Positions 19,197 to 28,505 of a stretch of 64,000 nucleotides of DNA are shown piece after piece (position 1 is the first letter of the stretch; each line of letters opens with the position of its first letter). Location of the stretch: the NCBI RefSeq assembly GCF_039535115.1, contig NZ_BAAAWO010000001.1, positions 744,001-808,000 on the forward strand, written 5' to 3'. The position numbers and the translations under genes are program-made. The notes under the pieces were generated by a model, which saw only the letters and a program-made list of their open reading frames with translations, had not been told where the DNA came from and ran no database searches. Source of the DNA: Paeniglutamicibacter sulfureus. Lineage in GTDB: Bacteria > Actinomycetota > Actinomycetes > Actinomycetales > Micrococcaceae.

Positions 19197-20186
19197 TTAT
19201 ACGGAGGCCGCACCCAGCGCTCGTTGCAAGTAGCCGAAAATGACACTGCCCGCTTCTTGGGGACTGAACCCGAGAACCTTGCCAGCATTTCCCGCATGTT
19301 GCCACGCACTGTTGCCATGGCCGGCGACAACTTCCTGGATCGAAAGCAATGCACCAATAACATGTCCGAAGTCATCGTCAGCCGCCGAGGTCAAGCGCAA
19401 CAGCCGCTCTTGCGCTTGTTGCAGGACTGGCCCCGGGGAGCAGCCCAGCTCCCGATCCATAACCCGCCGGCAGTCATCGAGCGCTTGCAGGCCCTGTAGC
19501 GGGTTGCCGCCCGCTTCCAATCCGAGGACCAGGCATGTCCATGCCGCCTCGTTGAGGTTGTCCCTATCCAACACTTCCTGCGACAGGCGAATTGCCTCAA
19601 GATTCATGCCCAACTCCAAGGCCAATTGCGCTGCCAGTATGCCGGCTGAGGCTACCCGAGCTGCGTGCACGCAACGCTCTGCATCGGCCCACCCAGGCAA
19701 TAGCTCGCTCCCCAGAAGTGGTTCGGTGGCCAGAGCCAGGGCCTGGCGCAACAACGGGAGGGCGATTTTAGGTTCGGAACCTTCGGCTCGGAGTATGAGG
19801 CTGTCAAAGCGTGACAGGTCAAGGTCGACCATTTCCGGATCCAGCATGTAACCCCCGGTGGTGGTTCTGAGCACCCCGTTCTTGCCTTGTCCTGGCTGTA
19901 GGCACCGTCGCAGAACCGAGACGTATGATTCCAGGGTTGAAACTGCCGCAAGCGGTGCCGACCCCTCCCACAACATGTCGATCAGTCGTGACTTGGAGAC
20001 CGGAGTTCCTAATTGCAACAGCAGAATTTCCAGTATTTGGCGAGCTTTCGGCCCACCTACCTCGCCGGCTTCCAACACGACATCGCCCGTGCGGACCTTG
20101 AGGGTCCCCAAGATCTGTACATGGATTTTTCCGTCGGTTTCCCAAACGGTATGGTTATCCCCTCTAAACCCCAAAAGCGTATCCAT
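19197..20186 (-). CDS. BTAD/SARP-type transcriptional regulator
   Basis: 329-residue regulator of the AfsR/SARP class. The N-terminal part (about 20-110) is an OmpR-like winged helix (VQILGTLKVRTGD, GPKARQILEILLLQLG, WEGSAPLAAVSTLESYVSVL), followed by the bacterial transcriptional activation domain with TPR-like helices (LEAIRLSQEVLDRDNLNEAA). The roughly 60 C-terminal residues are not recognised. SARPs usually activate nearby clusters, so the two-component pair, the copper oxidase or the large secreted protein may be targets. Confidence 0.85.
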   Translation of the reverse strand: MDTLLGFRGDNHTVWETDGKIHVQILGTLKVRTGDVVLEAGEVGGPKARQILEILLLQLGTPVSKSRLIDMLWEGSAPLAAVSTLESYVSVLRRCLQPGQGKNGVLRTTTGGYMLDPEMVDLDLSRFDSLILRAEGSEPKIALPLLRQALALATEPLLGSELLPGWADAERCVHAARVASAGILAAQLALELGMNLEAIRLSQEVLDRDNLNEAAWTCLVLGLEAGGNPLQGLQALDDCRRVMDRELGCSPGPVLQQAQERLLRLTSAADDDFGHVIGALLSIQEVVAGHGNSAWQHAGNAGKVLGFSPQEAGSVIFGYLQRALGAASV

Positions 20187-20195
20187 TTTTTATCT

Positions 20196-20218
20196 CCCCA
20201 AGATGAAAAATCCCCAAG
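20196..20218 (-). promoter_or_regulatory. CCCCAAG direct repeats upstream of the SARP gene
   Basis: CCCCAAG occurs at 20196-20202 and again at 20212-20218, a 16-base period, immediately upstream of the regulator's start at 20186. A looser copy, CCCCAAAAG, lies at the start codon. SARP proteins bind direct heptamer repeats, so this may be an autoregulatory site, but the usual spacing is 11 or 22 bases. Confidence 0.3.
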
Positions 20219-21371
20219 TCCAACAATTACGATTTTCCTCTGTCCCGTCTGAACTACAAGCCCCCTTGAGGGGGTTCTCGACACCCTAATTTGGGGGGGT
20301 GCCCTATCTGGCCCGCCAGGTCCTTCCGCGCATTTTCCAAGACCCTCTGCTCTGTAGGCATGTCAGATTGCCCCGGAAAGTGTTTTTGGCCAGGCGATGG
20401 TTGCCACGGCAAGGACTAGTGCCACCGGACTTCCACCCGTCCACTCGGTCCTCCACCGGGCCGCCGGGAGGTGCAGATGTTTGATCAGCAGAGCCAACCT
20501 CCCCAGCGGTCCAGGGCCTTGCCGGCGACAGCTCTTCGGCGGCGTTGGTGTGAGTGTACGGGCCACGGATTCGATTGGAGGCCGTGGAGCCGTCCCGGAT
20601 CGACTCATCGCCTATCCCGCAGAGCATCGTCGGCTCGACGTCAAAGTCTTCGGCATTCTCCACGTTGCCCGGGAAGCGTGAAGCCGCCCGGTCCTCACGT
20701 GCAAAGATGACCGCGACCATGGCGTGAACCTTAGGCTTGTCCGCGGACAAATCAGTTACTCATCGGATTTCCCCCCCGAACTGGATTCACCGTGTCTGGG
20801 AAGCGGTTTTCAGGAGCGCTCCGATAGTGACCGACTGGCACATAAAAAGCGCAAACGTCGCCGGTTGCAAAGCCGCCCAATCATGACCTCGAGTTGCCCT
20901 TCTGCGTCCGGCAGGTCCCTGCCCCAGATCTTCCCGCCACCCCGGTTGAGGGACACCGAGTGGTGGTGGGGCTTTCCCGTCATCGACGTTACTGAACCCC
21001 TCGAAATCCTGGTGGTCATTCCACAATGGCGGCGTCGCCCGGAAGACCTCGGCTGGATCGAAAAAACCGGGGGCGGCCCTTGTTCCGGATCCACGAAATT
21101 GACACCCACGTCGTCCCTGGCAATGATCGCAGTTCCATGTCCGGGACCAGTTGTCGATGCCCCTGGTACCGGTCCCGTACCGCCGGCGGCCCGGAATCAC
21201 TGCAATCAGCCTGCGGCACGAATATACCGGGGGCGGCAGGCCAGCAACGCATCCTTGCTTGCTTGCGGAGACTCGGTGGCGGGATGCCACGGTCAGTAGT
21301 CCGGGATCAAGCCGTGAACGCATGCTACCGCCGCCTTGGGAAGCCAGCTGCCCTGTGCTGGACACACAGCT

Positions 21372-21416
21372 GCTTCGCTGCGCACGGTCCGTAATACGTT
21401 CCGTGCGCAGCGAAGC
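21372..21416 (-). terminator. Terminator after the large secreted protein gene
   Basis: GCTTCGCTGCGCACGG (21372-21387) pairs perfectly with CCGTGCGCAGCGAAGC (21401-21416) around a 13-base loop, about 20 bases past the stop codon at 21438. No T-run follows, so it may also be a processing or stability element. Confidence 0.65.
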
Positions 21417-21437
21417 ACTGTTGCCCGCTGTTTACCG

Positions 21438-23396
21438 CTATCTGGCGGCAACCGTGGCGCTGGTCACCCCACCCCGAGTGGATTGAACCATGACAGAAGT
21501 GACTTGTCGACTTGGTCCGGGCTTGAGTTTCAACTGCCAGTTGTTGGTGGCGTCCACCACAGCCGTGCCAATCTTTTCGACCGGAGCGCCCGGCGTGGTG
21601 TTGTAGATGATGACCCTGGACCCTGGCGTCAATGCTCCGGTGACTCCCGGCAGCGTAGCGGTTCCGGTCAACCTGAATTCCTTGTTGACCCGGTGCCTTG
21701 CGTCGCTGGCTACCGTCACGTTATCGGAGACGAGGTTGAGTTCGACTGTTGCCGGCTCGCTCTCCGAGCCGTCTTCTTTGCCCACTACAAGTTGCATCTT
21801 GATGACCTCTGTTGTTGTCACCGGCGAAGGGGCGGTGTCCGAGGTGTTGGCGAAGTATGGAACGGTGACGGTCGGCGTGGCACTGGTGTCGCTCGAGAGC
21901 GTAACCGGCATACCCGAGACCTGAGTCCATTTGTAGGTGTCCGCCCCGCTCGACGTCGAACCGTCCAACACGATACTGCCTCCGTAGTTGATGCTCGCCG
22001 ACTCGGGGGTGGCCCGTGCAATGGCGGGTGCTGCCGGGTCCGGTGCAGGGTCCTGGACAGGACCCGGATCAGGTGCCGGCGCAATCGGAGCTTGGCCCTC
22101 CGGCGTCGCTTCACCGCCCACAACGCTGACATCAACCGAGGCCTTGGCACCAGTCGAGTCCTTGACGATCACACGTTCCGGAGGCGCCGACACGGCAAAG
22201 GCTGCCCTTTGCGTGGCTTGGGTGGTGGCGCCCGGGTCCAAGACCCCCAAGCCTTCGGCGGTCAATGCATTGCCGAACCTGCTGGCTGCGGCAACGTTGA
22301 GGAGCGTGCCGTCATAGGTGGCCTCCAGGCCCGAGATCCCATGCGGCTTGGTGACGTCGATGACGGAATTGCTGACGGGCTTGTCACCAATGTTGCTGAT
22401 CTTGATTTGGGTAGGGGCATCTCCCTCAAACTTGATGCGCGCATAAAAGCGATTGCTTGCCGGATCCGTTTCCATGGGTGTGGTCACGAACTTGCCCGCT
22501 TGGCCTTCTATCTGGAGTTGGGTGCCTTCACTGGACGCGAATACATCGATCATGTTTCCTTCAAGAAGGGCCTTTTTCCCCTCGACACCCTTGTTGGTGG
22601 AAATTTTTCCCTGAAGTGAGAATTGGTCCGTGGACAAATTCAGCCCACCACCGGTGACGGAGAACTGATTGTAGCCAAAGGGGCTTCCCGTTACGGTGTG
22701 TTCCTGTCCCGGGTCGCCGAGGTAACCCTCCGGAGCGGCAGGAGCCGTGTCCGGATCCCACTTCAGGAAGGGGCCGATGTTGCTCTTCAGTGCAGTGGTG
22801 AAGTTTCCCTGCGCCGGTGAAATGTCCTCGACGAGTTTGCCGTCACCGGCAGCGTCGGTGTCGATCGTCATTGAACCATAGGGATGCTTGAAGGTCAGGG
22901 TCGTGTTTGGAGCTGCCCCTCGCACTGTGACACGTTGGCGTCCGAAGACTACCTGGTCACCAGCCTGCACCTGGTTGGCGAACGCGGCCTCAAGCCCGAG
23001 GACCAGAACTGCCCGTCCGCCGCCCGGTAGGTCCAATGTCGTTGAAGCAAGCATGTAAAACGCTTCCTCCGGGAAATTATCTGGGAACGAGATCGGTGCT
23101 TCGTCGTTCGGGATGTCCCCGGCGGCGAATCCGCAGTATGGGTTTTCAAAATCAAGGCACAACTCCACGCGCGTGCCGACGCTGTCCTGGTACCAGCTGG
23201 GGTAGCCGTGGTCCGTATTCACCGGCCCCACTGCCACGATGCCACCGGGGTTCTTCTCCACAACTTCGGTCGCGGCTTGTGCGGGCGTAATGGTCGCCAG
23301 TGCCAGTAGGCCGATGGCCATTAGCGCGATCCTGGGTTTTTGCGATCCCCTGCTGCGTGCACGTGGCGCAGACGATGCGGGATGGTTCAATTTCAT
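21438..23396 (-). CDS. Large secreted protein with PKD-like repeat
   Basis: 652 residues. A Sec signal peptide with basic start and core IALMAIGLLALATITPAQA is followed by a mature N-terminal region of about 370 residues with the unusual motifs HGYPSWYQDSVGTRVELC and GEPFGYNQFS-like loops (SPFGYNQFSVTGGG). A Pro/Asp linker (APAPDPGPVQDPAPDPAAP) precedes a PKD-like domain (ATPESASINYGGSIVLDGS to VELNLVSDNV) and a C-terminal Ig-like segment. There is no LPXTG motif or membrane anchor, so it is probably released or loosely cell-wall bound. The ATG follows AAGGAG. I do not recognise the N-terminal domain. Confidence 0.75.
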   Translation of the reverse strand: MKLNHPASSAPRARSRGSQKPRIALMAIGLLALATITPAQAATEVVEKNPGGIVAVGPVNTDHGYPSWYQDSVGTRVELCLDFENPYCGFAAGDIPNDEAPISFPDNFPEEAFYMLASTTLDLPGGGRAVLVLGLEAAFANQVQAGDQVVFGRQRVTVRGAAPNTTLTFKHPYGSMTIDTDAAGDGKLVEDISPAQGNFTTALKSNIGPFLKWDPDTAPAAPEGYLGDPGQEHTVTGSPFGYNQFSVTGGGLNLSTDQFSLQGKISTNKGVEGKKALLEGNMIDVFASSEGTQLQIEGQAGKFVTTPMETDPASNRFYARIKFEGDAPTQIKISNIGDKPVSNSVIDVTKPHGISGLEATYDGTLLNVAAASRFGNALTAEGLGVLDPGATTQATQRAAFAVSAPPERVIVKDSTGAKASVDVSVVGGEATPEGQAPIAPAPDPGPVQDPAPDPAAPAIARATPESASINYGGSIVLDGSTSSGADTYKWTQVSGMPVTLSSDTSATPTVTVPYFANTSDTAPSPVTTTEVIKMQLVVGKEDGSESEPATVELNLVSDNVTVASDARHRVNKEFRLTGTATLPGVTGALTPGSRVIIYNTTPGAPVEKIGTAVVDATNNWQLKLKPGPSRQVTSVMVQSTRGGVTSATVAAR

Positions 23397-24106
23397 GTCG
23401 ACTCCTTGGACGAGCTAAAAGATACACAAACTGTGCATGGCCCACCCTTGGGAAACCTTGATGCCCACAATCACCGAACGATCGTGCTTTTCGAATGGAG
23501 TGGCTGCTCTGCTTCCGACTGGAAATGCCCCCGACGGGGGAAATCGGTGTCAAGAAAACGAGGGCCCCGCCTGGGGAAGCGGGACCCTCGCCTGCGCCCG
23601 ACCCTTTGAGGACGGCGCCAGGCCCGACCTGCGGATAGGGGGGGGTATCCGCTGGAGAGCCCTAACGGTGCAATCGCGCGCCTCATTGCGCCTTCGCATG
23701 TGGCACCTGTTGCGCTTACCGAGTGCGACCGTGAATCGATTCTGTCCATCTCACCCTATGAAAAGCCTAGGCGGCTTGGGCTTATGAGATAGGAGTCGCT
23801 TTTGCCGAAGGCTGGTGGCGACGCGAAAGCGCGGTGGGAGGATTTTCCACGTGGACGGACTTTGTCTGGACGCTCGCGAGAACCACGTGCGCAGCCGCCG
23901 GGGACTACTGCAATGTCGCTCGAAGCGCGCGGCTATCGAGTGGCTGCGGTCGCACGCGGAAATCCCCCGCCATCTATGGAGAGCAGCTCAAGCGCGTCGC
24001 CTCCATGGCTCCGCCAGGGCAAACGGAGTAACAACGGGATCGGAAATACCGGGAAGCGTTCTCTCCGCCGAGTTGGCGAATGGATATTGCAATGACTCTT
24101 TTAAAG
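23397..24106. other. 710-base region without a convincing gene
   Basis: It should contain the promoter of the secreted protein gene. A hairpin with stem CGAGGGCCCCGC (23559-23570) and GCGGGACCCTCG (23579-23590) is present. Short plus-strand frames at 23802-24147 show no known motif. The stretch abuts the second tRNA-Val and may be the scar of a past insertion. Confidence 0.4.
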
Positions 24107-24179
24107 TGGGCCCTACCGGGATCGAACCGATGACATTCACGGTGTAAACGTGACGCTCTACCAGCTGAGCTAAAGGCCC
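24107..24179 (-). tRNA. tRNA-Val (anticodon TAC), second copy
   Basis: Identical over all 73 positions to the tRNA at 10977-11049, with the same TTTACAC anticodon loop and no encoded CCA. The flanking sequences differ from those of the first copy except for one or two bases, so the duplication unit is the tRNA itself. Confidence 0.97.
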
Positions 24180-24297
24180 TTGGCACTACTGAATTCGTTT
24201 GGTTTTGGATCCGCCGGAAGTGTTCGTGACAAGAATATGACTGTGGCAATGTACCCGCCCGAGCTGTCGAATAGACGCAAGAATTCTTCGACACCTG

Positions 24298-24789
24298 TTA
24301 GGTGAGTAGGTCCAGTGCCTCTCGGTAGCGCGCGATGGCGCGCGCCTCATGGATGGGTGAACTAAACGAATCCACCACACGACCCTTCTGGATGAGGAAC
24401 GTGTGCCGCGTTGCCGCGCCGGACTCGTTGTTGAATGCGCCATAGCACTTCGCTACGGCACCGTGCGGCCAGAAATCGGCCAACAGATCAAACCCGAAAT
24501 GGGCCTGGTCCGCGTAGGTGCGCAATGCGTATTTGTGATCCACCGAAACGCCCATGATGCGGGTGTTACGTATGGCAAATTCCTCGCGAACCTGTTCCAG
24601 CTCTTCAAGTTCCGACCCGCAAACCGCGGAAAACGCGAACGGGTAAAAGACCAGGAAGTAGGCCTGCTCGCCCAGTGCCCGGGACTCGATGAGTTCACCG
24701 TGCTGGTTGGGAAGGGCGAAGACCGGGGCCGTTTGACCGGCCCGAGGCGTCGGGGAAATGTTCCCCGCTGCCGGATGTGATAATTCCAC
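24298..24789 (-). CDS. Peroxiredoxin, AhpE type
   Basis: 163-residue thioredoxin-fold peroxidase that reduces hydroperoxides. The peroxidatic cysteine is at about residue 57 in FYPFAFSAVCGSELEEL, where the usual TPVC is replaced by SAVC. GVSVDHKYALRTYADQ and RHTFLIQKGRVVDSF fit the AhpE group. There is no obvious resolving cysteine nearby, as in one-Cys enzymes. The start is a GTG at 24787-24789, three bases past the stop of the DUF3052 gene, so translation is probably coupled. Confidence 0.88.
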   Translation of the reverse strand: MELSHPAAGNISPTPRAGQTAPVFALPNQHGELIESRALGEQAYFLVFYPFAFSAVCGSELEELEQVREEFAIRNTRIMGVSVDHKYALRTYADQAHFGFDLLADFWPHGAVAKCYGAFNNESGAATRHTFLIQKGRVVDSFSSPIHEARAIARYREALDLLT

Positions 24790-24792
24790 GCG

Positions 24793-25209
24793 CTAGTTCT
24801 TGCGGCGCGCAACAAGTCGAGTGGCCGACCAATCCTCCGAAACACCCTCGGTGTTTGTGACATGGAGGCCTGCGGTGGGAGCATCTGCCTGGATCGAGGC
24901 GGGTGACACATGGCCATCTCGTCCCGGTTTCGGGGTCAAGAGCCATACGACCCCCTTTTCATCCAGGTTGACCAGCGAATCAACGAGGGCATCAATAAGA
25001 TCCCCATCGTCGGCGCGCCACCAATAGACGATTCCGTCCACAACCTCGTGGTCTTCCTCTGTCAGTAGTTCGGAACCCACTGCTTCCTCAAGGGAATCGC
25101 GCAGATCAAAGTCCACATCGTCGTCGTACCCGAGTTCCTGGATCAGGTCCCCGTCTTTGAAGCCCATTTTGTGTGCGGCTTCGTGCTTTGCCGGTGCGGC
25201 GTCGCTCAC
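24793..25209 (-). CDS. DUF3052 family protein
   Basis: 138-residue acidic cytoplasmic protein of a family conserved across Actinobacteria and usually encoded beside aceE and a peroxiredoxin, as here. Characteristic segments are KMGFKDGDLIQELGYDDDVD, DGIVYWWRADDGDLIDALVD and WLLTPKPGRDGHV. The GTG at 25207-25209 has GGAGG at ideal spacing, so the frame further upstream is not used. No enzyme activity is known for the family. It is divergent from aceE. Confidence 0.88.
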   Translation of the reverse strand: MSDAAPAKHEAAHKMGFKDGDLIQELGYDDDVDFDLRDSLEEAVGSELLTEEDHEVVDGIVYWWRADDGDLIDALVDSLVNLDEKGVVWLLTPKPGRDGHVSPASIQADAPTAGLHVTNTEGVSEDWSATRLVARRKN

Positions 25210-25541
25210 GTCACTCCTCCTGCTGCTGTAAAGCGTCTGGTTACAACCAAACACCCTTTTTGCGCTCTCATCAAGCGCAGAGGCTTCAACACGCCGAAAT
25301 AGTGACTACTTCGACCTGATTTCGTCTCTCGGCGCATTGCCTGTTAACTCCAAATCATCGCATGTGTAGGGCCCAGATACGTTTTGGGTCCCCATGCGCA
25401 TTAGAGTGTAATCGGCGGTCCGCGACCAACCACCCTTGGGGAACGGGCCACAACTTTGGCGCTTGCACCGCCACTGCGGTTCGAGGCATGCAATCTAGCG
25501 CTCGGCCCGCAGTCCCCGCTGTACCCCATAACGAGGAGAAG
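25210..25541. other. Divergent promoter region of aceE and DUF3052
   Basis: About 330 bases between two divergent genes. A small hairpin GCGCTC..GAGC-like (about 25262-25278) is visible. Promoters are expected on both strands but no clear consensus boxes were found by eye. Confidence 0.4.
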
Positions 25542-28289
25542 ATGGACGTGGCTGTAGAGGAACACATTTCTCACATCCGTAGCGGCTTGACTAGCCAGTT
25601 GCCGGACCGGGATCCGGAGGAGACCGCCGAATGGATTGAGTCCTTCGATGATCTGGTCGAAACCCAGGGCACCGAGCGTGCCCAGTACATTGTTCGTTCA
25701 TTGCTCCAGCGCGCTGGCGCCAAGAGCGTGGGCGTCCCCATGGTCACCACCACCGACTACGTCAACACGATCCCGGTGGACCAGGAACCGGAGTTCCCCG
25801 GCGATGAACAGATTGAACGCCGCTACCGCGCCTTCATGCGTTGGAATGCCGCCGTCATGGTGCACCGCGGGCAGCGCCCCGGGGTAGGCGTCGGCGGACA
25901 CATCTCCACGTACGCCGGAGCGGCGACCCTGTACGAAGTGGGCTTCAACCACTTCTTCCGGGGCAAAAGCCACCCGGGCGGCGGAGACCAGGTTTTCTTC
26001 CAGGGCCACGCCTCCCCCGGCATGTACGCTCGCGCCTTCCTCGAAGGACGCTTGAGCGAAGAGGACATGGACGGGTTCCGCCAGGAAAAGTCCCGCGAGG
26101 GACATGCACTGCCGTCCTACCCGCACCCGCGCTCGCTGCCGGACTTCTGGGAATTCCCGACCGTCTCCATGGGCATTGGCCCGATGAACGCGATCTACCA
26201 GGCGCAGTCCAACCGCTACCTGCAGAACCGCGGCATCAAGGACACCTCCGACCAGCACGTCTGGGCCTTCCTGGGCGACGGCGAGATGGACGAGCCGGAA
26301 TCGCGCGGTCTGTTGCAGCTTGCCGCAAACGAGAAGCTCGACAACCTGACCTTCGTGGTCAACTGCAACCTGCAGCGTCTTGACGGGCCGGTTCGCGGCA
26401 ACGGCAAGATCATGCAGGAGCTTGAGGCCTTCTTCCGCGGCGCCGGCTGGAATGTCATCAAGGTTGTCTGGGGCCGCGAGTGGGATGCCCTGCTCGATGC
26501 CGACACCGACAACTCCCTGGTCGACATCATGAACCAGACCCCGGACGGCGACTACCAGACCTACAAGGCCGAAAACGGCGCCTTCGTCCGAGAGCACTTC
26601 TTCGGAAAGTCACCGCAGACCAAGGAACTGGTGGCCAACCTGACGGACGAGGAAATCTGGAACCTCAAGCGAGGCGGCCACGATTACCACAAGGTCTTCG
26701 CAGCGTACAAGGCAGCGACCGAGTTCAAGGGCAAGCCGACGGTCATCCTGACCAAGACCGTCAAGGGCTACGGCCTGGGCCCCCACTTCGAGGCCCGCAA
26801 CGCCACCCACCAGATGAAGAAGATGACGCTCGGGGACCTGAAGGCCTTCCGCGACCACCTGCGCATCCCGATCACCGACGAGCAGCTTGAAGCCGACCCG
26901 TACATGCCTCCGTACTACCGTCCGGAGCAGGACTCGGCCGAGTACAAGTACATGATGGAACGCCGCGAGGCCCTGGGCGGTGCAGTGCCTTCGCGCCGGA
27001 CCAAGTCCAGGGAAATCCACCTGCCGGAGGAGAAGGCCTACGAGGTCGCCGCCCGCGGTTCGGGCAAGCAGCAGGCCGCCACCACCATGGCGTTCGTGCG
27101 TCTGCTCAAGGACCTGATGCGCGACAAGGAATTCGGCAAGCGCGTTGTGCCGATCGTTCCCGACGAGTCCCGCACCTTCGGCATGGACTCGTTCTTCCCG
27201 ACCGCGAAGATCTACAACCCTGACGGACAGAACTACCTGTCGGTGGACCGCGAACTGGTCCTTGCCTACAAGGAATCTCCGCTCGGACAGCTGATCCACC
27301 CGGGCATCAACGAAGCCGGCGCGGTCGCCGCCTTCACCGCCGCGGGCACCGCCTACGCCACGCACGACGAACCGTTGATCCCGATCTACGTGTTCTACTC
27401 GATGTTCGGCTTCCAGCGCACAGGCGATGCCTTCTGGGCAGCCGGCGACCAGATGACCCGCGGGTTCATCATGGGCGCCACCGCAGGTCGCACCACGCTG
27501 ACCGGCGAGGGCCTGCAGCATGCCGACGGGCACTCCCCGATCCTTGCCTCCACCAACCCTGCCGTGATCACCTACGACCCTGCCTATGGGTACGAGATCG
27601 GTCACATCATGAAGGCCGGCCTGGAGCGCATGTATGGCGGCAAGCACGAGAACCCCGACGTGATGTACTACATCACGATCTACAACGAGCCCTACCAGCA
27701 GCCCAAGGAACCGGAGAACCTCGATGTTGCCGGCGTGCTCGGCGGCATCTACCAGGTCTCCCCGGCCACCGTCGACGGACCGCGGGCCCAGCTGCTCGCC
27801 TCCGGTGTTGCGGTGCCGTGGACCATTGATGCACAGCGCATTTTGGCCGAGGACTGGGGGGTGTCGGCCGATGTCTGGTCCGTGACTTCCTGGAACGAGC
27901 TGCGCCGCGACGGCCTGGAGTGCGAGGAGCAGTCGTTCCTTGACCCGGCTGCCGAACCGCGCGTGCCGTTCGTTGCCCAGCAGCTGGCAGGGGCCACCGG
28001 CCCGATCGTTGCGGTGACCGACTACATGAAGGCCGTACCGGACCAGATCCGCCAGTTCGTGCCCAATGAGTTCGCCACCCTGGGCGCCGACGGGTTCGGT
28101 TTCTCCGACACCCGCGCCGCCGCACGTCGCTTCTACAAGATCGACGCGCACTCGGTGGTTGTTCGCACCCTGCAAATGCTGGCCAAGCGCGGGGAGGTCG
28201 ATGCCTCGGCTCCAGCCCAGGCCTTTGCCAAGTACAAGCTCGACGACGTCACCGCCGGCACCAGTGGCAACGCGGGCGGCGACGCCTAG
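25542..28289 (+). CDS. aceE: Pyruvate dehydrogenase E1 component, homodimeric
   Basis: Decarboxylates pyruvate with thiamine diphosphate and passes the acetyl group to the lipoyl E2 subunit. The 915-residue protein is full length for the single-chain AceE type of proteobacteria and Actinobacteria. Seen in order are [37 protein letters not shown] substrate region, the ThDP/Mg2+ motif [12 protein letters not shown] with [14 protein letters not shown], and the pyrimidine-domain stretch [19 protein letters not shown]. The ATG at 25542 follows GAGGAG. E2 and E3 are not in the window, as is usual for actinobacteria. Confidence 0.96.
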   Translation: MDVAVEEHISHIRSGLTSQLPDRDPEETAEWIESFDDLVETQGTERAQYIVRSLLQRAGAKSVGVPMVTTTDYVNTIPVDQEPEFPGDEQIERRYRAFMRWNAAVMVHRGQRPGVGVGGHISTYAGAATLYEVGFNHFFRGKSHPGGGDQVFFQGHASPGMYARAFLEGRLSEEDMDGFRQEKSREGHALPSYPHPRSLPDFWEFPTVSMGIGPMNAIYQAQSNRYLQNRGIKDTSDQHVWAFLGDGEMDEPESRGLLQLAANEKLDNLTFVVNCNLQRLDGPVRGNGKIMQELEAFFRGAGWNVIKVVWGREWDALLDADTDNSLVDIMNQTPDGDYQTYKAENGAFVREHFFGKSPQTKELVANLTDEEIWNLKRGGHDYHKVFAAYKAATEFKGKPTVILTKTVKGYGLGPHFEARNATHQMKKMTLGDLKAFRDHLRIPITDEQLEADPYMPPYYRPEQDSAEYKYMMERREALGGAVPSRRTKSREIHLPEEKAYEVAARGSGKQQAATTMAFVRLLKDLMRDKEFGKRVVPIVPDESRTFGMDSFFPTAKIYNPDGQNYLSVDRELVLAYKESPLGQLIHPGINEAGAVAAFTAAGTAYATHDEPLIPIYVFYSMFGFQRTGDAFWAAGDQMTRGFIMGATAGRTTLTGEGLQHADGHSPILASTNPAVITYDPAYGYEIGHIMKAGLERMYGGKHENPDVMYYITIYNEPYQQPKEPENLDVAGVLGGIYQVSPATVDGPRAQLLASGVAVPWTIDAQRILAEDWGVSADVWSVTSWNELRRDGLECEEQSFLDPAAEPRVPFVAQQLAGATGPIVAVTDYMKAVPDQIRQFVPNEFATLGADGFGFSDTRAAARRFYKIDAHSVVVRTLQMLAKRGEVDASAPAQAFAKYKLDDVTAGTSGNAGGDA

Positions 28290-28308
28290 CTTCTGGCAGT
28301 AACCGATC

Positions 28309-28364
28309 AACGGCGGTGGCACCGGTTTCCCCACACGTGGGGTAAATTGGCGCCACCGCCGTTT
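28309..28364 (+). terminator. Terminator after aceE
   Basis: AACGGCGGTGGC (28309-28320) pairs with GCCACCGCCGTT (28352-28363), followed by T residues. An inner hairpin CCCCACACGTGGGG sits in the loop. Confidence 0.85.
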
Positions 28365-28505
28365 TCGTCTGCCCTCGTATTTGGCTGCCCGGAATGATCC
28401 TGCGGTGCGCTCCACCGCCGGGCCTCGGCACCCCGGAAGTGTCGAACGTCATTGTGTGAAACATACAAAATAGTTCGTCGGCGTGATGATGCGTATGCTC
28501 GTTCT

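Larger units (their letters stand above)
20187..21437. other. 1.25-kb region without a convincing gene
   Basis: Open frames exist on both strands (for example minus 20304-20750 and 20787-21365) but they have no recognisable domain, overlap one another and shift frame, so they look like chance frames in GC-rich DNA or a decayed gene. Near the left end there are CCCCAAG repeats and two short G/C hairpins (20261-20274 and about 20282-20301). Confidence 0.4.

Noticed and set aside
20304..21365. Open frames of 148-192 codons on both strands as genes
   Set aside because: They overlap each other, lack ribosome sites and known motifs, and have compositions expected of antisense or random GC-rich frames.
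23802..24147. Short plus-strand frames near the second tRNA as a small gene
   Set aside because: The frames run into the tRNA on the opposite strand and show no motif.
26610..28415. Long minus-strand frame opposite aceE
   Set aside because: It is the antisense of a well-conserved enzyme gene, a common artefact of high-GC codon use.
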